From: Microplitis mediator
Taxonomy: Eukaryota > Arthropoda > Insecta > Hymenoptera > Braconidae
Length of the DNA: 64,000 bases
Direction of reading: 5' to 3'
Assembly: GCF_029852145.1 (NCBI RefSeq)
Contig: NC_079976.1
Span: 4,278,001-4,342,000 of the forward strand
Shown here: positions 49,201-57,592 of the stretch, one piece after another
How positions within the stretch are numbered: position 1 is the first letter of the stretch
How the letters are laid out: each line of letters starts with the position of its first letter
Translations under genes and position numbers: made by a program
The notes under the pieces: generated by a model
The model's database searches: none
Seen by the model: only the letters and a program-made list of their open reading frames with translations
Told to the model about the DNA's origin: nothing

Positions 49201-49255
49201 GCAGAGACTACCAGGCATTGAGACAATTCGTGATGTCACCTCCGGCTGGCTCTGA
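34208..49255 (+). CDS. Trpgamma: TRPC-type cation channel, Trpgamma
   Basis: Seventeen exons join in phase to 1224 aa: 34208-34417, 37218-37348, 38320-38557, 38905-39053, 39983-40178, 40396-40566, 41065-41299, 41383-41506, 41663-41947, 42032-42165, 42252-42381, 44354-44549, 44713-44907, 46476-46701, 46933-47283, 48462-48962, 49053-49255. The N-terminus has His6 (25-30) and a Pro run. Ankyrin repeats lie at about 85-235, then the TRPC-specific linker (SWELRRL...RRQCQDFA). Six membrane segments run from about 395 to 725; the pore is near 669-690 (FWAVFGLIDLESFEL) and the TRP box EWKFAR is at 739-744. The C-terminal tail is long, low in complexity and ends SGWL. It should form a plasma-membrane, PLC-coupled Ca/Na channel. 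Trpgamma is preferred to TRP or TRPL from the MEEENVVRPHQEMASLSL segment. The frame is open upstream of 34208 to 34145, so another start is possible. Confidence 0.93.
34910..35320. other. GC-richer patch in Trpgamma intron 1
   Basis: This part of the 2.8-kb first intron is much less AT-rich and has a repeated GGTGAGGGT tract near 35170-35200 followed by CTCTGGCGCTCCCCGATGAT. It may be an internal promoter or non-coding first exon for a shorter transcript whose start is the M of MMEEEN in exon 2. Nothing in it is diagnostic. Confidence 0.35.
36459..36556. repeat. Dispersed repeat, copy 2 (inverted relative to copy 1)
   Basis: GACCCTGCGGGCCAGCCCCA and CAAAACTTCC are the inverted match of the segment at 2863-2962. 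Confidence 0.6.
36591..36974. repeat. ~187-bp tandem duplication in Trpgamma intron 1
   Basis: Two adjacent units share CGTTTATATTGTGATGGGTT at a 187-bp offset, and a third begins at about 36965 (CTCAAAAAATAAATTC). Divergence between units is modest. Non-coding. Confidence 0.8.
37489..37575. repeat. 87-bp inverted repeat
   Basis: AGTACTCGATCACTCATGTA faces its complement, TACATGGGTGATCGGGTATT, around a short centre near 37532. It abuts the TIR element at 37578, so it may be an independent small foldback element. Confidence 0.7.
37578..38231. mobile_element. TIR element with CACTGTAAAAAATT ends and GTGTAAA motif copies
   Basis: The left end CACTGTAAAAAATTTTTTGG mirrors AAATTTTTTACAGTA at the right. 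The interior repeats a theme of CGGTGTAAAATT and ATTTTACACCG in both orientations. Another element (37802-38002) is nested in it. It lies in Trpgamma intron 2. Confidence 0.78.
37802..38002. mobile_element. Nested MITE, TGATACTGAAGTTAGC family, copy 1
   Basis: TGATCCTGAAGTTAGCAGAC at the left is mirrored by GTCAGCTAACTTCAGTATCA at the right. AAAATATGCACATGTAGAAA lies near the middle. It sits inside the element at 37578, so it inserted later. A sibling copy is at 40670. Confidence 0.85.
40670..40873. mobile_element. MITE, TGATACTGAAGTTAGC family, copy 2
   Basis: TGATACGGAAGTCAGCAGAC at the left faces GTCGGTTAACTTCAGTATCA at the right, with the same central AATATGCACATGTAGAAAAT as copy 1. It is 204 bp long and lies in Trpgamma intron 6. 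Confidence 0.85.
42574..43020. mobile_element. TIR element with TACACTGTAAAAAATTC ends and GGAGTGAA motif copies
   Basis: The left end TACACTGTAAAAAATTCG mirrors the right end CGATTTTTTACAGTGTA, and homology runs on about 35 bp (GGAGTGAATGCGGATT against the complement of AATCCGGATTCACTCC). The interior repeats CACTCCG and CGGAGTGAA throughout. A (CA)n tract lies inside at 42747-42790. It lies in Trpgamma intron 11. Confidence 0.82.
42747..42790. repeat. (CA)n microsatellite
   Basis: A run of CA dinucleotides with two interruptions inside the transposable element at 42574. Confidence 0.9.
43061..43193 (+). mobile_element. tRNA-derived SINE, copy 1
   Basis: It starts with a 5'-truncated tRNA-like part (ATAGAGTACTCGGCGCGATA), contains a good B box and T arm (CTGGGTTCGATTCCCAG) and the acceptor-like TTCGGGCTA. 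A non-tRNA tail (TTTCTCAATTTATCTATA through GGTTTCCACAATATTTAAAT) follows. The same 133-bp composite occurs inverted at 59789-59921, so it is a SINE and not a working tRNA; its anticodon arm does not fold with a normal 7-nt loop. Confidence 0.82.
44966..45673. mobile_element. TIR element carrying a 42-bp minisatellite of ACACCGG motifs
   Basis: The ends TACACTATAAAAAG and ATTTTTTACAGTGTA are inverted. The interior repeats TCTAGAATATTTACACCGGC plus GGCGGCGTTATTTTAACACC; perfect neighbours start at 45303, 45345 and 45387, a 42-bp period. It lies in Trpgamma intron 13 and is by far the most GC-rich patch of that intron. Confidence 0.82.
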
Positions 49256-50245
49256 GGCTTCGATACAATCAAATTGACTCGATGCTTTTAATCCAAAGAA
49301 TTCATAAATTATATTTTAAAAAATTATTTATATTATTTATATATACATATATATAAATTAAATTAAATTTATTAATTAATAAATTTAATTCATAATGAAT
49401 TTAAAAATAAAAATATAAAAATATTGACAAGCGCGCAGGCGCCTTTCCATTTTTTAAAAGAAAAACTTATAAAGATTATAATTATCTTACACATCATCAA
49501 TTCGCCTTTTAAAATCGTCTAAAAAAATATTAAAATAATAAATCGCGAATTTGTTTTAAACAAAACGTATTTTTTCACCAGCACGCTGTAAATGAATATT
49601 ATTATCGTAGTGATGTCATCATCACACGCGTTTACAACTGCCAGTTAATAAATTACTGCTAATGCTGTAACTCGATAAATCACAATTATTATAATTAAAT
49701 TGTAAATTATTTATTATTTATAAATTTTAATTCTATTTATATTTATTCATTTTTTTTATTTATAATACAAAGTATAAATAAAAAAAAAAAAAAAGTAAAT
49801 GTTGACGATTACAAGTATTTGTAAAAGCATTTAAAATTTTATTATCAATTAAAATTGTCGATTATTAGAGTAAAGTCGAGTAGAGTCCGAGTTAGACGAT
49901 GATGTAAGAATTGTTAAAGAAAAAAAAATATATATATAAATATTAAATCATTTAACACACAAACTGGTGGATGAGACGTTGTCGTCACGACCAAATATCA
50001 CCAGTTGATATATTAATTGTATTCCAAATAGAATTTAAATTAGTATTTTAAAACCAGAAGCGCACAATGTCGAACGGTCGCCGATTGTCGCGTTTAATTA
50101 TATTAATATCATTAAAAATTATAATTATAATAAAAAAAATTATTATTAATAATATAAAGATTAGTATTATTTTATTACGTCTAGTTTATTTTCAAATTAA
50201 ATCTTAATATTTAAGTATTTTATTGTATAAGTTTTGTATTTTTAC
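49256..50245 (+). other. Trpgamma 3' UTR and flanking AT-rich DNA
   Basis: Sequence after the stop is very AT-rich with several AATAAA-like signals. No further coding exon is seen before the MITE at 50246. Confidence 0.5.
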
Positions 50246-50606
50246 GGGGATTCTACGGTTCCTGTGGCGATGCCAAATGACCACGGATTCATATAGAACT
50301 CAACAAAATAAGACTTTTTTAAAGAATAAAAGTTTTCGATATCTCGCTTAGTTTTCGAGAAAAATGGATTTTGGGAAAAATGTGATTTTTTTTAAAAAGT
50401 CAAAAATTTCAAAGATTTTAATATCTTCATTTTTTTTTTTTATTTTTTTCCGAAAACTGCATTTAAAGATGAAAATAAAAAAAAAAAATGTCTGAATTAG
50501 TCCATTTTTAAAAAAGTTTGAGCTATTTGAAAAAAAGTTTTGTTTCGTCAAGTTCTACAAGAATTCGCGGTCATTTGACGGCGCTACGGAAACCGTAGAC
50601 TTCCCA
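50246..50606. mobile_element. ~360-bp TIR element between Trpgamma and fat-spondin
   Basis: GGATTCTACGGTTCCTGTGG, with CAAATGACC following, is mirrored at the right by GGTCATTTGACGGCGCTACG and GAAACCGTAGACTTCCC. The inverted similarity extends about 80 bp. No coding capacity. Confidence 0.8.
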
Positions 50607-50671
50607 TTTTTACTTTTAAGTCATGGATTACTTAAGTATTGTGTGAGCAAATTTATTATCATTACTAATAA

Positions 50672-53600
50672 TTATTCACAAGGAGCAAGTTGACATTTGG
50701 CACGTCGATGTAATTTTCTTGGACAGGGACGTCCTCCATTCTCTGGCTGTCTCTATAAACGTTAATACAAATAAATTATTGCTGATAATTTATCACACAA
50801 GAATGGAGACAATAATTATTTAACAGCTTGACAAAAGAAACAATTTACGTAAGTGTTAATAAATAAATATATAAATTACCTTGATCATTCTGAAGCTGGT
50901 TAATTTCCCAGCACCACAAGTAACAGTGCAAGGAGACCAAGGCGACCATTCGGATACCATGCAATCGACTGGAGGTGGACTGAAACTCTGTTCTAGATTA
51001 GACTGTCCGGTAGGTTGCTGACCAGTCAATGCAGCCTTGACAATTCCACACGTGCTTGAACACTCTTCGAAGGTCAAGAAATTGTTACGATTCCCACGAC
51101 AGCCGCCGTAGCCGAAGGAAATGCAGGTGAGTTTCTTTGAATCAAAAGCCCAGCGCTGAAAATATCCGCGACAAGGTCCCACGTCGGCTTCTTCCATGCA
51201 AACTACTTTAGCGGTGGCCATGTCGAAGGTGCAGTCAGCTTGGACTAGACAAGACCGCTGCTGGATGTGTTCGACTTTAGCAGAACATTCTTCTTGACGC
51301 GATGGGTCGACCATCAGTAATCTCGTTCGTATCTTAACGCCTTTGCCACAACTCGCGCTGCAGGGAGACCAGTCTGACCATTCGGTTACGGGACAAGTGG
51401 GATCGAGAATTTCCTCAGCTCCTGAAGGACACGCTGGTCCCATGCACTTGTCTTTCTCTACTAGAGTAACGTGCGGGCATTTTTTGCGGCCCATTTTATT
51501 GACGAATCTTCGAGTTTTCATTCTGAAACCTATGCCACAAGTTGACGAGCACTCGGACCACTCAGACCAGTCTGTTGTCTCGCAGATCACTGGATCTACA
51601 TCGAGACTGCCTGTTAAATTGTCATTCTCATCCTCTTCTTCGCCTCTACAACAAAGCAGTTACGTAAATTTATCAGATCCGTTAATTTGCAAGTCATATT
51701 TATTTAATAATTAATAGTACTTACGGACACTCGGCAACACTTGCAACGCACATTTCCTTAGAAACTAATTGTCTATTACATTTAAACATCTGCGCCTTCT
51801 CTGGCATTAAGTACGAACGCGTACGCATGCGAAGACCTTTGCCACAGGTGACTGAACAAGAAGACCATGCAGTATATTCTGTTGTCGCACATTCAGCTAC
51901 ACAATTAATTTTTTATTATATATAATTTATTTATTTGTTTTATTTTATATAATACTTTTAGTTCATACTTTTACAATAATACTTAAAATATAAATACTAA
52001 ATAATACCTCGATAATTATTTTTCTCATTTTTTAAATTTAAAATTATTCCCGCCTCTAATCAGGGAATTTTTGTACAACCCGCAAAAAGTTTTCGCCATT
52101 TCAAATTTAAAAAACAAAGAAAAATTTTTCTTTTATGATTCAAAATTTAAAAAACTACATTTTAGCCGCCAAATAAATTTAAAATTTGAATAAAATAATT
52201 ATCAGATAGATTTCTTACGTCGCGAAGTATCTTCAGTATTTTCAGCAACTTCGAGTTCGGCGATTTGTTCCTTCAACTTTTCATCGCACCCGCGCTCAAT
52301 AACTTTTTCCCTCTTGATGTACAACTTAGCGAGTGGCAGCATTTGCTTACCACTCGCGTCATAGAACGGCGACCTCGGATCCTCTGGATACATCGTCGTA
52401 ATAGGCTTCATTTTTTCCCGCGGTTTGGTCTCTGAATTAGGCGACATATAACTGATGCCATTGTCGGTCCCCGCATCCCACGGGTACAAATCAATTATCA
52501 AGTTCTCCTTCCAGCTGCAGTCTTTTTCGCAAAGATTTAATTTACTCACACCAACTACCCAGTCAGGACTGGGTCCAAGCATCGAGGCGACTGATAACAA
52601 CGGATGTTTTTTATCAACTCTAAAATTCATTTATTTATTTATTTACTTATCAAAAAAGTCTTATCATTTTTTTCTGTTATTCCTAAAGTAAATAATTACC
52701 GAAAACTTGTACTAGTGTTTGTATTGACATTAGGATACCACAGCCCAGCAGCTTTAACAAGCGTTCTCAAGTACTGTGACTTGGCTCGTAACTCAGATTC
52801 CAATCCCGATGCTGAGCCCCACTCGGCTAATTGACGAAATCCATCAGTAGCAATATGATCAGCTCCCCAGAATGAAAATGAACTTTCATGAGAGGCGCCA
52901 ATTAGGTCACTGAAGTGCGTCAGCCATGCCGAGAAGGGGAAGTCCTTGGGATGCGTTGTTTTAGACCAAATACCCTCCATAATAAGCTGCAATCATGAAG
53001 CATAAAGTACTTAGATCCAAGTGTCAGTGGGTTGATTATATATTTTATCTTCTTACTCTCGCTCTTACTCTCATTCTTAATTCTGCTTGCTCCATATTTT
53101 AATTACCAATAACTTACTTGATAAATAATCATATAACTTACAGAATACTTGGCTTCATCACAAGCACAGCAGCCCAGCTCATCATCTGGACTGACTATGT
53201 CATCACTAGACGCCTCGCAAAAATGTTTTACAAGTTTCCCATCCGCTGCGTACCACATTGATGGACTTGTCATGACCATCGCGGTGAAAATAACGCAGCC
53301 TGATCCTACTGGAGGCGATCTCCACATGACCTGGACTTCTGACTTTGGGTAGTCGACTGTCTCGATTACTGTGTTGATGCAGTCTTCGTCGAATGAGGTC
53401 AGAGCGTCTGGATAGAGTTGGAATGACCCGACTTTTGACACCGGACTGTTTGGAGAATGCTGCGAGTCAACTATTAGTCGGAACCGAGAAAAAGACGGCA
53501 AGTTTGCTGTCGGATCTGTCAGAAGTAAAGCTGGATCACCTGAAACAATAATTGTATATTAATTAACATCAATTATAATTATAATAATGATAATAATGAT

Positions 53601-53800
53601 AACGTACTTCGTATGCTGACTGAATAAATTGTATTAGGAATATACTTGGAATTATTTCCACTTATTGATATTTTGAACCCTCCATCTCCTGGTGTACGTG
53701 CTGATGTCGTTATAAATGGTGCCGGTTGCAAAATGCATGAAGCTTTTATTAAATTTACTATACATGCTAACAACAATAGTCTAATTAATACCCAAGACAT
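50672..53800 (-). CDS. fat-spondin: F-spondin (Reeler, spondin-N, four TSP1, one Kunitz)
   Basis: Seven exons on the minus strand (53800-53608, 53539-53142, 52986-52700, 52619-52219, 51896-51725, 51645-50880, 50752-50672) join to 765 aa. Residues 1-20 are a signal peptide (MSWVLIRLLLLACIVNLIKA). A Reeler domain covers to about 165 and spondin-N about 190-380. Type-1 thrombospondin repeats start near 427, 505, 568 and 712, each with WSxW/CSxTCG-type cores. A Kunitz domain at 633-683 sits between repeats 3 and 4 with the canonical spacing C-x8-C-x15-C-x7-C-x12-C-x3-C and Arg at the P1 position (643). It is predicted to be a secreted extracellular-matrix protein; F-spondins act in axon guidance and matrix adhesion. 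The Kunitz insertion is the arrangement of insect fat-spondin, unlike vertebrate SPON1. It is complete. Confidence 0.93.
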
Positions 53801-55000
53801 TTCGCTTTAATTTATCTCGTTGTTCGGTTAATTTTATTTATTATCCGCTAGTTAAAGAACATTGTCGGCTGCAAGAAGACGTGAGACTGAGGGCGAATGG
53901 GCTACTGCTGCTTCTTGGAGAATTATCAGTCACGTGGGTGAGATAATAGAACGGATGCGTAGGCTAAATATCAACAACGGAGCCTGAAAAAATATGTTTA
54001 TTTAAATTAATCTTTTTAAATTATTCATTTATTTATTTGGACAGTATGACGATAAATAAATACATTTTTTTTTTAATACTTAAATATTGATTTTTAGATA
54101 TAATTGCTGGCTGAATTAAAATACTTGATATATTTTAATCCAAGTAGTTTAGGTCATAGATTATCTCGGGTAACCATTGACCCTAGATAAATTTTATTTG
54201 TAAATCGGAACATTTAAATTTACAGAATTTTATTTCTGTAATGAAAATTGTAAAATTTTTATTTATATTTCGAATTTAAAAGTTTTTTTATTATTATTTT
54301 AAAATTTCAAAATTTAACTCCGCGTATTTTTTAAATTTTTGAATAAAAAAAATTAAATGTCAAGTAAATGAATTTAATGAAAATAATTTTAACGATAGAA
54401 GGTAACAAGAATAAAAAAGGGAATTCCCGTAATGATAAATGATAAAGTAATATTGACATGTGGTGACCTCTGTTCGAGTAAAAACATGCGTGCGCATATT
54501 GATCGCGGCTGAATTAAAATACTGGCGATTAAAAAAGGAAGTAAGGATAAATAGTGAACAAGAGAGAAGGATAAATAAATGAACGTAATACTTGTTATCC
54601 AGAGTACGGTTTACATATAAGTCGGTACGTGTTCAATCTCAATTATCTTTAATTTTTTCTCACTATGACTCATTCGCGTATTTATATTTTTTCAGTGTCA
54701 CTGCCGGTGTTTGACGAACGGTAACTATTTTTTCAGAAAAGTATTTGAGATGACCAGGAATTGTTTTTAAAAATATATGTAATATATATGTATATATAGA
54801 TAATAATTTATTATTAAGACAAAGGCTTGGCGTGCAGGTAACACGCAAGCGCGATAAGAGTGAAATATATATGAGTGTATTAATAAATAATGATGGTGTA
54901 GATGTTTTTTGATAAGACTTTGAGGGAAGAAGGAAGTGAAGGATGAAGTGAAGGACGCGGTGAAGAACAAACATAATATACGCGGCTGTTTGTCAAGATC
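53801..55000. promoter_or_regulatory. Shared divergent promoter region of fat-spondin and the KIAA0930 homolog
   Basis: The two start codons face away from each other across 1200 bp. No coding exon lies between. GC-richer islands occur next to each start (53860-53990 and 54820-55000). No TATA box stands out at either side. Confidence 0.45.
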
Positions 55001-57525
55001 ATGGCGAGTTTAGCTGGAAGTTCTGCTGGATTTCCGAGGCCACCGACGATGCTCGAGCAATTGCTCGAAGAGATAAACTTCCAGAGGACCAAGGAGATGA
55101 GGCAGCTGCTGAAAGATGGTTTGTTTTTTATTTATTTACTTATCGGTTATTGATTAATCCAGTAGTAGTTTAATGGGAGGTAGCGTAATTACGGTTTAAA
55201 TGATAAATATGTTTACTTTGCCTTGTAGATTCAGGTTTTGTGGTACTGCAGGGCACGACGTACTGGACGGACCTCTTCGTCAGGCACTTTCTCTTCCAAG
55301 GCGAACACACGATCGACGGTGATGACCTTCTCTTCTTTGTGAGGAAGAAGCACATTAAAACTTCAAGTCGTTATGTACCGAAATTTGAGACTGAGGTTGA
55401 TGTTTTTCGTAAGGACAGCAAAAAATTACCTATAGGTGATCCTGATATTGATTGGGAGGAAACTGTTTACCTCAATCTTGTTGTTCATCAGTTTGATTAC
55501 ACTCTTACTCTGGCTATTTGTACCAGAACTAGTCCCAAGGAATTGCAAGTAAGTTGAAGTAACATGGAAATTTTTTATCAGATCAGCAGACTCGAGATTT
55601 TTTTTATGGGAAAAATTTACTTCAATTTTGGGGGGTAATGACCCCAGTGTGCGCGCTTCGAAAACGAAGTTTTGAAAAAAAAATCAATAAAAACAAAATT
55701 ACGAGGGTATTACCACTTTTTTTTTCTTTCATTTTATTATTTTGAAATTCAGATATTTTTCCATTTTTGTAAATTTTCATGAGAAAAATTTTTCAAAGTA
55801 AAATCTATCGAAAATAAAATTAATTTTTTTTAAATATCACGCAGGTGATCTTGCAAAATATTAGTAATGTAATTTGAAAAATAATAAAGAATGTGAACCA
55901 GAAATTTCAATTTTTATCATAAAGTAAAAGGAAACTTTATCTGAAGGTGGTAATTTTTATGAAAAATTTAATTAAAGGTACTCAGGAGACATTCACAAAA
56001 AGTGTACGCCAGTCCAAGTCGCCGACGAATGGACGCAAAAGGGGATCTTGAAGAAATGACTTACCCGCATATATGTTTTATGGTTGACAATTTCGACGAA
56101 GTATTCTGTGATATCTTAGTTAGAGACGGCGAGATGGTTTGCGTTGAATTGGTAGCTTCCGACCGCGAAGGCGCCGTGCAAGGGGTTATTTTTCTCGGGT
56201 CTATTAGATACGACGCTTTAAAAAAAGTCTACGATGCTCGGGTAAGTCCACTTTGCACTCCCGTCACCAGAATCCTCCAGCAATAAAATAAAATTATTTA
56301 ATTTATCAATAATTTCAGTCAAGTCTCAGTACCAAAATGGCCCAACGCATGACTTTCGGGCTGTTTTCAGGAGCTTCTTCCCAAAGAATCGAGTTCGTTC
56401 GTATGAAAGGGCCTCAAGGTACTTGAATTATCATCTATCGGTTGGTTACCAATAACCGTAACTTATTTCCTTAATGAATTATCAATAGGAAAAGGACACG
56501 CAGAGATGGCAGTGACAAAACCGAAGGGTTCAGGAGCAGAAACTCCGACATCCGAGCCCGGTTATTCCGTAACCGATGCCCTCTGGGACGCAGACTGGGA
56601 CGACGCCGAAGAAATATTTATGTATCGGCATCAGCGACGTCTCTCAGACCCAAGCTCAAATCTAAATAATTTCGTCCGCGGCGGCTGGAGAACTAAACCC
56701 GATTCAGCAGGCACTAAAGCTCGTTCTGAGAACGAGGGACTCGATTCAATGGCCAACGGTTTGAACGAGATCGAAGCCGGTGATGTTCGTGACGGTAAAT
56801 AAACCTTAGCACTAATAGTTTTTTTTTTAAATACTTCCTATTTTGTTGAGCAGATGTCAGAGAAGAAGCAATGATTCATCAAGACTTACACTTATACGCT
56901 TTCCTAGATTCCTTGATAGTTTCCGTTTGTACAGTATTATATTAATCGATTTAACGATTTAATTCGATCACACTTGCATGCCAATGCTGCATGATTCCAA
57001 TCCTGCGGGAGCGGAGAAGGCAGAAAAACGAACGAGTGACGACATTATTATTATTTTTTTATTTTTTATTTTAAATCCGCGATATTCAAAAAATATTTAT
57101 TTATTTTTTTTTGAATTTCTCTCTTCTCTACTCTCTCGTTAACCTACACCTCCTGGCCCGAACGTCAAAAATAGTCCCTGGCATTACACACAAGTGATAC
57201 GATGACTAAAAAATTATTATCAGAGACAACTTTGATAAATTATTTAGCTTTAGAAAGAATTTACTTTATAGCCGAAAATCAAGCTAGCAGCTGGGGCGGC
57301 CGGGTCGCGTCCCCAGTTCGCCAGAAAGAAAATCGAAGAAGTCCTCGCTCCAGGCGACGTGGATCATCTACATCTAGAGATCGTAGTGATTCATCATCAA
57401 AGCCATTGGCTAAAGATAAACCAGATAAAACTTTAACAAATAATCCACGTGAGAACGATAAACGTTTATCACCGCGACGTTCTATCGGTGAGTTTATTGC
57501 TCATAAATATTATTGTCATTATTAT

Positions 57526-57592
<67 letters not shown>

